Below are positions 1 through 5,485 of a stretch of 5,485 bases of DNA, piece by piece. The number at the start of each line of letters is the position of its first letter. Position 1 is the stretch's first letter. Where the stretch lies: the NCBI GenBank assembly GCA_021823635.1, contig JAKANT010000153.1:1-5485 (forward strand), read 5' to 3'. Below the pieces are notes generated by a model. That model searched no databases. It was not told the origin of the DNA and saw only the letters and a list, made by a program, of their open reading frames with translations. The position numbers and the translations under genes were made by a program. The stretch is from Pseudomonadota bacterium (lineage in GTDB: Bacteria > Pseudomonadota > Gammaproteobacteria > Burkholderiales > Burkholderiaceae_F).

Positions 1-12
1 CACGGCGCCGCG

Positions 13-1092
13 CTAGGCGAAACGCGCCGCGGTCAGTGGCCGCACGCCGAGCGCGGCTTCGACGTCGGCGATGTGGTTGTGGATCGTGACGAACGCCGAG
101 CCCGCGAACAGCAGGCCGACCGCGTTCAGATTGGCGTTCATCAGCAGGCTGCCGGAGTCGCCGCCGGCCGCCATCGCGGTCGTGAGGATCTGGTGGCGGA
201 ACACGGCGACCCCGATGCCGAAGTTGACCGCGACCGTCGCATGGTTCGCCAACACCCGGCCGACCGTCACCTCGGTCGTGCGGCCGACCTTGACGACCAG
301 GTCGCCCGGCAGCGCCTGGCCGATGCCGGTCGGGGTCACCAGCCCGATCAGGGCCGACGTCGCGCTGCGGCTATACAGCGGCCGCGCCACGGCGGCATCC
401 ACCAGGTTGAACCCGCTCATGCCGAAGACGATCGGCTCGAAGCGCTCGAGCCTGGCGACCGCGTCAGACGGAAAGACGCCGCCGTCGAAGGGGCCGGGTT
501 GCAGGATCGGATCGCCCGCTCGTGCCGCGTTGCGGTTGGCGAGCACGTGATTGTTGCTCAGGATCAGATAGTCGCCGTCGTCGTGCGGCGCCCGTTCCTC
601 GGAAGCCATCGGCGGCGGGCCGCGCCGCAGATCCCGCACCAGGCAGCCGAAGGTGCCGGCGGTGATGTCGTGATGGCCGATGCTGAAACCGGGCAGGGCC
701 GGTTGCACGCGCGCGTTGAAGGCGAGCGCTTCGATGGCGCCGACCTCCACCACGTCGGTCACGACGCCGTCGAGCGCCGCCGGCACGACATCCTCCTTCG
801 ACAGTTTGTTCTTCGGCAGTTTCTTTTCGACCAGGACAGTGAGGGACCATCGGTCGGTCGGCTTGCCGCCCGTGACCTTCAGGCTCGGCGCGACGCCGAC
901 CACGTTTTCCAGCGCCAACAACTCCATTTCGCGCCGCTGTTGAGTCGCCATGATCTGCGCAGTGGCGTGGATCGTGTCGGCGCCGGCGATCGCGTCCTGG
1001 CGCTGGCTCTGGAAAAACTTCTGCCAGGTATCGGCCGCCTTCTGTCCGGCGGACGACTCTCCGGCACTCCATTGCTTCAACTGCTTTGCCAT
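13..1092 (-). CDS. Trypsin-like (S1-type, NAL1-like) serine peptidase with N-terminal accessory domain
   Basis: A 359-residue protein with the marks of a chymotrypsin-fold serine peptidase. The presumed triad is His182 (in LSNNHVLA), Asp232 (in NLVDAAVA) and Ser313 (in GGDSGSLL). The glycine-rich GTFGCLVRD start of the barrel (about 146-154), the VKVGRTTEVTVG stretch (267-278) and the GLLFAGS strand after the serine are typical of bacterial peptidases resembling rice NAL1. Residues 1-122 form a separate N-terminal domain ending in DVVEVGAIEAL, also present as a free protein in the next gene upstream. There is no signal peptide or membrane segment, so a cytoplasmic location is likely. I chose the ATG at 1092 because GGAGA lies 4 nt upstream and the N-terminus aligns with the start of the paralogue. 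The frame stays open further upstream, but that stretch is Arg/Ala-rich and overlaps the preceding gene out of frame. The substrate is unknown. The peptidase fold is well supported; the cellular role is not. Confidence 0.88.
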   Translation of the reverse strand: MAKQLKQWSAGESSAGQKAADTWQKFFQSQRQDAIAGADTIHATAQIMATQQRREMELLALENVVGVAPSLKVTGGKPTDRWSLTVLVEKKLPKNKLSKEDVVPAALDGVVTDVVEVGAIEALAFNARVQPALPGFSIGHHDITAGTFGCLVRDLRRGPPPMASEERAPHDDGDYLILSNNHVLANRNAARAGDPILQPGPFDGGVFPSDAVARLERFEPIVFGMSGFNLVDAAVARPLYSRSATSALIGLVTPTGIGQALPGDLVVKVGRTTEVTVGRVLANHATVAVNFGIGVAVFRHQILTTAMAAGGDSGSLLMNANLNAVGLLFAGSAFVTIHNHIADVEAALGVRPLTAARFA

Positions 1093-1279
1093 GGCTTCTC
1101 CATGCGTGAAGGGCGCCGCGCCGTAGCAGGCGCGGACGGGAGCTCGGCCTGGCAAGGCAGGGATCGTCTTACCGGGCGGGTCGCGTTGCGCGCGGTGCGC
1201 AGCGGCTACCGTAGGCGCGGCCGCCGCCGCGCGCCGCAGACGATTCGACGGCTCGGTTCGGAATAAACGCGCGCGCCGC
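1093..1279 (-). other. 187-bp intergenic gap between free N-domain gene and peptidase gene
   Basis: Non-coding as judged here. On the minus strand it contains two adjacent GC-rich inverted repeats: GGCGCG/CGCGCC pairing across 1235-1214, followed by TGCGC/GCGCA. Neither is followed by a T-run, so they do not look like intrinsic terminators. I found no convincing sigma-70 promoter. The gap is long for two tightly coupled genes, so the peptidase may have its own promoter or a structured leader. Co-transcription with the upstream gene is possible but not shown. Confidence 0.35.
1097..1101 (-). promoter_or_regulatory. Ribosome binding site deciding the peptidase start
   Basis: GGAGA on the minus strand, 4 nt before the ATG at 1092-1090. 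It supports this start over the much longer open frame, which runs back to 1605 without a stop. Confidence 0.6.
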
Positions 1280-1660
1280 TCAGGCCGGCAGCGTTTCGAT
1301 GCCGCCGACTTCGACGACGTCGATCGGCACGCCCTCGATCTGCTTCGGCAGCCGCTCGCCGGCCGCGAGCCGCCTTGCCGGCACCTTGCGCTGCACGTAC
1401 ACGACCAGGCAGGGCTCGGAGGTCGGCGCGCCGCGGCGCGTGCGAAAGCCCGCCGCGACCGCCACCACGTTCGGGTAGCGCAGCAGCTCCGCTTCGTGGC
1501 GCGCCTGCACAGCGGCGATGCGCGCGTCCGCCGTCGACGATGACCGTCGCGCCGACGGGGTGGCGGCGCGCCGGGCGAAAAATTCGTCCCAGCGTTCGAA
1601 TGCACGCGCGGCGGCCGCAGCCTCCTGCTTCGACCACGCCGGTTTCAGCGCTTTCTTCAT
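1280..1660 (-). CDS. Stand-alone paralogue of the peptidase N-terminal domain, unknown function
   Basis: A 126-residue protein with no catalytic residues of its own that I can recognise. It aligns along its full length with residues 1-122 of the downstream serine peptidase. Both begin with a Lys/Trp-containing head (MKKALKPAWS against MAKQLKQWS). Both have a helix with a W-x-x-F-F motif (W24, F27-F28 here), then NVVxVA (63-69 here), a strand of the type LxVxVxxK (85-92), and an ending in DVVEVGxIE (114-122). I count about 31 identities in the 71 best-aligned columns. The protein stops just where the peptidase's linker to its catalytic domain begins. No signal peptide is visible, so both proteins are probably cytoplasmic and could meet. 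The start at 1660 is firm: GGAGG lies 6 nt upstream. It could be an inhibitor, adaptor or oligomerisation partner of the peptidase, or a degenerate duplicate. The homology is seen; the role is inferred. Confidence 0.8.
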   Translation of the reverse strand: MKKALKPAWSKQEAAAAARAFERWDEFFARRAATPSARRSSSTADARIAAVQARHEAELLRYPNVVAVAAGFRTRRGAPTSEPCLVVYVQRKVPARRLAAGERLPKQIEGVPIDVVEVGGIETLPA

Positions 1661-1687
1661 CGCCGCCCTCCGTCGTACGACGCCGGC

Positions 1688-1716
1688 ACTATGCGGCTGC
1701 GACGGCTGCCGTGCAA
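1688..1716 (-). promoter_or_regulatory. Candidate sigma-70-like promoter for the N-domain/peptidase genes
   Basis: In the 102-bp gap after the cytochrome gene, the minus strand carries TTGCAC (1716-1711), a 17-nt spacer, and CATAGT (1693-1688). The -10 matches four of six consensus positions and the -35 is weak. A transcript from here would have a leader of roughly 20-25 nt including the GGAGG site. Such matches arise easily by chance, so this is only a candidate. If real, the protease module is transcribed separately from the cytochrome gene. Confidence 0.3.
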
Positions 1717-1762
1717 GGCGCTCACGGCGGCGGGATCGTCATCGGCAAGGCGGTCCGTGCCT

Positions 1763-2209
1763 TTACCGCCCCTGCAGGCGCGCCAGATAGTCGATCAGGG
1801 CCATGATGCGCGCGCGCACGTACCACTCCGGGCCGATCTGCATGCGGCCCGGGTTTTCGATCGCCTGCTCGAGGTAGATGCGTCCCCAGACGGGCATGTC
1901 GCGCGGGCCGTGCGGACCGATCTCGACGGCCGAACGGCCGTCGATGATCTCGGCCACGCGCTGGGTCGGAAACGTGCCGCCATTGCGGGCCGCGAGAGTG
2001 GTCAGGTCGGTCGGCTTTCGCACCAGAAAGGCGCCCAGGGGTCCGTCGCCCTTGCCGGTTGCGCCATGGCAGACGGCGCAGCTCGATTCGTACTCCTGCC
2101 GGCCATAGTCGCGTGCCTGCGCGTGCGCGGTGCCGGCAACAAGGCACAGCAGCGTCAGCAGCGATGCGGCCCGGCGCGATACGTGCTTCATCAAGAGCAA
2201 GCGTCGCAT
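1763..2209 (-). CDS. Periplasmic monohaem class I cytochrome c
   Basis: A 148-residue exported c-type cytochrome, an electron carrier or a haem subunit of a periplasmic redox enzyme. An N-terminal signal peptide (basic start, hydrophobic core about residues 14-26, cleavage probably after AHA at 30) precedes one haem-binding CAVCH motif (Cys44, Cys47, His48). The likely distal ligand is Met105 in RDMPVWG. Only one CXXCH is present. The mature size, about 118 residues, fits a small class I cytochrome. Two starts are possible: ATG at 2209 (MRRLLLMKH...) or ATG at 2191 (MKHVSRR...). Both leave a workable signal peptide and neither has a clear Shine-Dalgarno sequence. The 2209 start is listed only because it is longest. 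The gene lies divergent to the beta-propeller gene, with an FNR-like dyad 18-31 nt upstream of the 2209 start. The specific redox partner cannot be told from this window. Confidence 0.9.
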   Translation of the reverse strand: MRRLLLMKHVSRRAASLLTLLCLVAGTAHAQARDYGRQEYESSCAVCHGATGKGDGPLGAFLVRKPTDLTTLAARNGGTFPTQRVAEIIDGRSAVEIGPHGPRDMPVWGRIYLEQAIENPGRMQIGPEWYVRARIMALIDYLARLQGR

Positions 2210-2226
2210 ATGGCGGCCGGCCGGCG

Positions 2227-2240
2227 TTGATGCGCGTCAA
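2227..2240. promoter_or_regulatory. FNR/Anr/Dnr-type binding site in divergent intergenic region
   Basis: TTGATGCGCGTCAA is an interrupted dyad with six of seven base pairs symmetric. It matches the FNR consensus TTGAT-N4-ATCAA at all but one position. It lies between the divergent cytochrome c and beta-propeller genes, and cytochrome genes are frequent targets of this regulator family. It is centred about 24 nt before the ATG at 2209 and about 86 nt before the ATG at 2320. CRP/FNR-family binding is inferred from sequence alone; no regulator gene is in the window. Confidence 0.5.
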
Positions 2241-2259
2241 GGTACCGGCGCAGCGGCGG

Positions 2260-2265
2260 TCTAAC
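2260..2265 (+). promoter_or_regulatory. Possible -10 element for the beta-propeller gene
   Basis: TCTAAC matches the TATAAT consensus at four of six positions. It lies about 27 nt beyond the centre of the FNR-like dyad, about three nt closer than the standard class II activator spacing. There is no recognisable -35 at 17 nt, as would be expected if an activator replaces it. Weak evidence. Confidence 0.22.
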
Positions 2266-2304
2266 CCCGTTTGCGCTGCGCTCGCGTTGAACCGCAGAAA
2301 TTCC

Positions 2305-2310
2305 GGGAGG
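2305..2310 (+). promoter_or_regulatory. Ribosome binding site deciding the beta-propeller protein start
   Basis: GGGAGG lies 9 nt before the ATG at 2320. It fixes this start over the in-frame ATG at 2059, which would put 87 Arg-rich residues in front of an obvious signal peptide and run antisense through the cytochrome gene. Confidence 0.65.
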
Positions 2311-2319
2311 AAAGAAGCG

Positions 2320-4170
2320 ATGCCGAATACGCGCGCGTTCACGACATTCTGTGCCTTTCTTTTCGCCGTGACCGGCGCCTGCGCCGCGGCGGCCGACGAT
2401 GCGCCGCGCCCGACGCTCGCCGCATTCAAGAACGAAGTGGAGCTGGCGGCGGCGCTGAAACGCTGGCAGCTCGAAGTGCGACGCCGGCAGGCGGCCACGC
2501 GGCGCGCCCTAGGCGGCGTCATGGCGTCGGCGGCCCCGACCGCGAGCGCAGCGGCCGAGTCGGTGACCAACGTGCAGCACGCGGGTGTGGACGAAGGCGG
2601 CATCGTCAAGCTGGCCGGCGATCATCTGGTCATCCTGCGCCGCGGCCGCCTGTTCACGGTGCGCATCGGCGACGGCGCGCTGCAGCCGGTGGCCGCGGTC
2701 GACGCGTACGGCCCCGGCATCGATCCGAGCAACACCTGGTACGACGAACTGCTGGTGGTCGGCTCCACCGCGGTCGTGATCGGTTACAGCTACGCGCGCG
2801 GCGGCACCGAGATCGGGCTGTTCGACATCGCCAGCGACGGGCGCATCGCGTATCGGGCCACGTACCACCTGCGCTCGAACGACTATTACTCGTCGCGCAA
2901 CTACGCCAGCCGGCTGATCGGCAACACGCTCGTCTTCTACACGCCGCTGTATCTGGATCCGCACGCGGCCGATCCGCTGTCGGCCCTGCCGGCGCTGCGC
3001 AAGTGGCGCGCCGGTGCGAAGGCGGAAGACTTTCGCCGCATCGCGCCGGCCACGCGCATTTACCGGACCGACGATCCGCTCGACCCGCACGACGCGCTCG
3101 CGCTGCACAGCGTGACCGCCTGCGATCTGGCGGCCGCCGAATTCGATTGCCGCAGCACCGCCGTGCTCGGTCCGGCCGGGCGCGTGTTCTACGTCTCGCC
3201 GCAGGCGGTGTACGTGTGGGCGACCCCGTGGGGGCCCGGTTCGCAACGGCCGTCGGCGTCGAGTCTGTTTCGCCTGCCGCTGGACGGCGGCGCGCCGCAG
3301 GCGCTCAAGGTCGCCGGCAGCCCGATCGACCAGTTCTCCTTCCTCGAGGACGCGCGCGGTCATTTGAACGTGCTGGTGCGCTCAGAGGGGCGCGGCGACG
3401 CGATGTGGGCAGCCGAGCACGGCGCCGGCGAACTGGCGCTGCTGCGCGTGCCGTTGGCTGCCTTTTCCGACGGCAGAACTGCGGCGCCGGCGCGGGCGTA
3501 TCGCGCGCTGCCGACGCCGCGCGACGGCGCGCTGGTCAACCGCTTCGTCGGCGACTACCTGTTGTACGGCGTCGGCAGCGGCTGGCGGCAGCCGCGGCCC
3601 GGCATGCGCTCCGACCTGTACGCCGTGCGCTATGCCGACTTCGGAGGCGCGTTCACGCTGCCGCTCGCGCACGGCATCGATCGCATCGAAGCGCTGGGCG
3701 CGCATGCGCTGGCGGTCGGCAGCGACGGCAACGACCTGCACTTCACCAGCGTGCGGCTAGCCGCCCGACCGTCGGTCGCCGGCAGCTACGTGCGCGCCGA
3801 CGCCGCGCAGGGCGAAACCCGCAGCCACGGCTTCTTCTATCGCGCCGATGCGGAAGATGCCGGCGTGTTGGGTCTGCCGGTCATCGGTGGCGGACGGCGG
3901 GCGGCGCGGCAGTTGCGCCGCACGTCCGCCGCGGTCGTGTTCGTTCGCAACGACGCGCTCGCGTTGAGCGAGCTGGGCGCGCTGCATGCGGCCGCTGCCG
4001 ATCGCGACGACGGCTGCAAAGCGTCGTGCGTGGACTGGTACGGCAACGCGCGGCCGCTGTTCGTGCGCGGACGCGTGTTCGCGCTGCTCGGCTACGAGAT
4101 CGTCGAGGGGGCGCTCGCCGAGCGGCGCATCGTCGAAGTGCGCCGCATCGGCTTCGCGCCGGCGCCTTGA
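2320..4170 (+). CDS. Secreted beta-propeller domain protein
   Basis: A 616-residue protein beginning with a Sec-type signal peptide (MPNTRAF, hydrophobic core about 8-20, cleavage probably in the AAAA run near 22-25), so it is exported. C21 is preceded by TGA, a poor lipobox, so I favour ordinary cleavage over lipidation. After an Ala/Arg-rich helical stretch (about 33-80) comes SVTNVQHAGVDEGGIVK (81-97), the signature opening of the family of secreted proteins with a C-terminal beta-propeller (Pfam Beta_propel). That family more often has VDEADIVK, so Gly-Gly replaces Ala-Asp here. The rest is a series of beta-strand repeats with aromatic ends, such as GDYLLYGVG (411-419). Cys268/Cys277 and Cys566/Cys570 are close pairs that could form disulphides in the periplasm. 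Length is normal for the family. The biochemical function of the family is unknown; binding or scaffolding is typical of propellers. The divergent neighbour is a cytochrome c, and a flavoprotein gene follows 54 bp downstream. Confidence 0.85.
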   Translation: MPNTRAFTTFCAFLFAVTGACAAAADDAPRPTLAAFKNEVELAAALKRWQLEVRRRQAATRRALGGVMASAAPTASAAAESVTNVQHAGVDEGGIVKLAGDHLVILRRGRLFTVRIGDGALQPVAAVDAYGPGIDPSNTWYDELLVVGSTAVVIGYSYARGGTEIGLFDIASDGRIAYRATYHLRSNDYYSSRNYASRLIGNTLVFYTPLYLDPHAADPLSALPALRKWRAGAKAEDFRRIAPATRIYRTDDPLDPHDALALHSVTACDLAAAEFDCRSTAVLGPAGRVFYVSPQAVYVWATPWGPGSQRPSASSLFRLPLDGGAPQALKVAGSPIDQFSFLEDARGHLNVLVRSEGRGDAMWAAEHGAGELALLRVPLAAFSDGRTAAPARAYRALPTPRDGALVNRFVGDYLLYGVGSGWRQPRPGMRSDLYAVRYADFGGAFTLPLAHGIDRIEALGAHALAVGSDGNDLHFTSVRLAARPSVAGSYVRADAAQGETRSHGFFYRADAEDAGVLGLPVIGGGRRAARQLRRTSAAVVFVRNDALALSELGALHAAAADRDDGCKASCVDWYGNARPLFVRGRVFALLGYEIVEGALAERRIVEVRRIGFAPAP

Positions 4171-4188
4171 CCGGGGGGCGCGTCGGCA

Positions 4189-4204
4189 CGGCATTAAGAT
4201 GCCG
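4189..4204 (+). promoter_or_regulatory. Short hairpin or weak promoter before the flavoprotein gene
   Basis: The 54-bp gap after the propeller gene contains CGGCAT-TAAG-ATGCCG, a perfect 6-bp stem with a 4-nt loop. It has no T-run, so it is not a classical terminator. The same bases include TAAGAT (4195-4200), four of six matches to a -10 box, 24 nt before the ATG, but without a recognisable -35. It could be a leader hairpin near the ribosome site, a promoter core, or chance. Confidence 0.25.
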
Positions 4205-4210
4205 CCAGCG

Positions 4211-4216
4211 AGGAGG
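4211..4216 (+). promoter_or_regulatory. Ribosome binding site of the flavoprotein gene
   Basis: A perfect AGGAGG, 8 nt before the ATG at 4225. It sets the start right in front of the FAD-binding fold. Confidence 0.65.
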
Positions 4217-4224
4217 CGCGCGAC

Positions 4225-5485
4225 ATGACGAAGGACGGTTTCGATTACGACGTCGCCGTGATCGGCGGCGGCCCCGGCGGCTCGAGCGCCGCCACGGCGC
4301 TGGCGCGGCGCGGGCGGCGCGTGCTGCTGCTGGAGCGCGACCGCTTCCCGCGCTTCCACATCGGTGAATCGCAGCTGCCGTGGAGCAACGAGGTGTTCCG
4401 CGAGCTGGGCGTCGAGCAGGCGGTGGCCGCCGCCGGCTTCGTGCGGAAATGGGGCGCGAGTTTCCGCGCCTGGCACCGCGACGCCGAACAGTACGCCGAC
4501 TTTTCCGCTGCGGTGGAGACGCCCACGCCGCAGACCTGGCAAGTGCCGCGCGCGCGCTTCGACGAAGTGCTGCTGCGCCACGCCGAGCGCAGCGGTGTAA
4601 TGGTGCGCGAGGGCTGCCGCTTTCTGGACGCGGAGTTCGGCGCCGACGGCGTCGCGCTGCGCTACGCCGAGGAATGCGGCGGCGAACGCAGCGTGCGCGT
4701 GGCCGCCGTGGTCGACGCCTCCGGCCGCAGCGGCGTGCTCGCCAAGCGATTCGGTGCGCACGAATACGACCCGCTGCTGCAGAACATCGCCATTCACGCG
4801 CAGTTCGAGGGCATTCCGCGCGCCACCGGTCGCCGCGCCGGCGACATCCGCATGTTCACGCGCCCCGACATGGGCTGGATCTGGCTGATCCCGCTGTCCG
4901 AGACCGTGATCAGTGTCGGCGCGGTGATCCCGAAGGCCGTGCACCAGCGCGAGGGCAAGGCCACGCTGGAGGAAAGCCTGCTGCATTACCTGGCGACCAC
5001 GCCGCACCTGCCGCCGCTGCTGACGAACGCGCGCCGCGTGACCGAAGTCCGCGTCGACGTCGACTACTCGTATCTCGCCACCCGCATGGCGGGCGACCGC
5101 TGGGTGGCGGTGGGCGACGCAGCGGCGTTTCTCGATCCCATTTTCTCCACCGGCGTGCTGATGGCGATGCAGGCGGGGCTGGATGCGGCCGCCGCGATCG
5201 ACGCCGGCTTGCGCCGCGGCGACCTGTCGGCGCGCATCTTCGCCGATTACGAGCGCCTGGTGCGCGGCCGCTATCACCACTTCCGGCGCTTTGCGGTGGG
5301 CTTCTACGATCCGGCGTTCCGCGACCTGTGGTTCACGCCGAACAAACGCTTCGGCATCTATAACGCGATCGTCTCGGTGCTGGCGGGCAACTGGCGTCCT
5401 GGGCTGGCGACCCGACTGCGCATCGCGCTGTTCTTCGCGCTGGTGGCGCTGCGGCGGCGCACGCTCAAAGCGGAGGGCGCCGGCG
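4225..5485 (+). CDS. FAD-dependent halogenase-family oxidoreductase (3' end cut by window)
   Basis: The first 420 residues are visible and no stop is reached. The protein is a flavin-dependent halogenase/monooxygenase-type enzyme. It opens with a Rossmann FAD-binding motif, GGGPGG (14-19), and an acidic ribose-binding residue, Glu37, at the end of the second strand. PRFHIGES (42-49) follows, typical of the halogenase-like branch. GWIWLIP (217-223) matches the W-x-W-x-I-P hallmark of flavin-dependent halogenases. Lys75, in RKWGASF, is a candidate for the active-site lysine of these enzymes. GDAAAFLDPIFSTGV (297-311) is the second FAD-contact motif. The C-terminal stretch (about 385-415) is hydrophobic then Arg-rich, perhaps a membrane-surface segment. 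Relatives are usually about 420-450 residues, so little is missing. Many such homologues have no demonstrated halogenation and some sit in pigment or polyketide-type gene clusters; the substrate cannot be read here. The gene probably shares a transcript with the propeller gene or has its own weak promoter. Confidence 0.85.
   Translation, partial: MTKDGFDYDVAVIGGGPGGSSAATALARRGRRVLLLERDRFPRFHIGESQLPWSNEVFRELGVEQAVAAAGFVRKWGASFRAWHRDAEQYADFSAAVETPTPQTWQVPRARFDEVLLRHAERSGVMVREGCRFLDAEFGADGVALRYAEECGGERSVRVAAVVDASGRSGVLAKRFGAHEYDPLLQNIAIHAQFEGIPRATGRRAGDIRMFTRPDMGWIWLIPLSETVISVGAVIPKAVHQREGKATLEESLLHYLATTPHLPPLLTNARRVTEVRVDVDYSYLATRMAGDRWVAVGDAAAFLDPIFSTGVLMAMQAGLDAAAAIDAGLRRGDLSARIFADYERLVRGRYHHFRRFAVGFYDPAFRDLWFTPNKRFGIYNAIVSVLAGNWRPGLATRLRIALFFALVALRRRTLKAEGAG

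Noticed and set aside
73..1266. Long plus-strand open frame (397 codons) antisense to the peptidase gene
   Set aside because: The translation is Arg/Gly/His/Asp-rich with no recognisable motif, as expected opposite a GC-rich gene. The minus strand encodes a clear triad peptidase.
1093..1605. N-terminal extension of the peptidase to a 530-residue protein
   Set aside because: The extra part is Arg/Pro/Ala-rich and overlaps the 126-residue gene out of frame. The ATG at 1092 has a ribosome site and aligns with the paralogue's N-terminus.
1280..1660. Small gene as a frameshifted 5' piece of the peptidase
   Set aside because: The peptidase keeps its own complete N-terminal domain, so the small gene is an extra copy, not a broken-off part. 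It has its own strong ribosome site and a proper stop.
1744..1765. Terminator after the cytochrome gene (AAGGC/GCCTT stem)
   Set aside because: Only a 5-bp stem with a 7-nt loop and no T-run, so not distinguishable from chance.
2216..2225. GCCGGCCGGC palindrome next to the FNR-like dyad
   Set aside because: Short GC palindromes are common at this base composition and it matches no operator that I know.
2271..4367. Plus-strand open frame of 698 codons in another frame over the propeller gene
   Set aside because: It is extremely Arg-rich and low in complexity. The frame starting at 2320 has a signal peptide and a family signature.
3757..5280. Long minus-strand open frame (507 codons) under the propeller and flavoprotein genes
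   Set aside because: It is Ala/His/Arg-rich, spans the boundary of two well-supported plus-strand genes and has no family motif. It is a GC-driven shadow.

Overview
The window is GC-rich proteobacterial chromosomal DNA. Codon third positions are strongly G/C, good AGGAGG-type ribosome sites precede most genes, and there is an FNR/CRP-type dyad. A beta- or gammaproteobacterium is my inference; nothing here fixes the genus. I see no rRNA, tRNA, CRISPR array, insertion sequence or phage gene.

Layout: three genes on the minus strand (reading from 2209 down to 13) are divided from two genes on the plus strand (2320 to beyond 5485) by a 110-bp divergent intergenic region. The minus-strand genes, in order of transcription, are a secreted or periplasmic monohaem cytochrome c (2209-1763), a 126-residue protein of unknown function (1660-1280), and a 359-residue cytoplasmic trypsin-like serine peptidase with a complete His/Asp/Ser triad (1092-13), of the kind resembling bacterial relatives of plant NAL1. 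The plus-strand genes are a 616-residue secreted beta-propeller protein (2320-4170) and a flavin-dependent halogenase/oxidoreductase (4225 to the window end, with the 3' end cut off).

The most unusual point is the pair 1280-1660 and 13-1092. The small protein is homologous over its whole length to the first ~122 residues of the peptidase, the part preceding the catalytic domain, with about 44% identity over the best 71 columns (counted by hand). A free copy of the peptidase's own N-terminal domain, encoded just upstream on the same strand, suggests a two-component protease system in which the small protein could be a regulator, inhibitor, adaptor or substrate-recognition partner. This is inference.

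The divergent region holds a TTGAT-N4-GTCAA dyad (2227-2240), close to the FNR/Anr/Dnr consensus. This would suit oxygen- or nitrogen-oxide-responsive control of the cytochrome c gene, the propeller gene, or both. The halogenase-like gene is 54 bp downstream of the propeller gene. I see no obvious pathway linking all five genes; the neighbourhood looks like ordinary chromosomal or accessory-metabolism content with one curious protease module.
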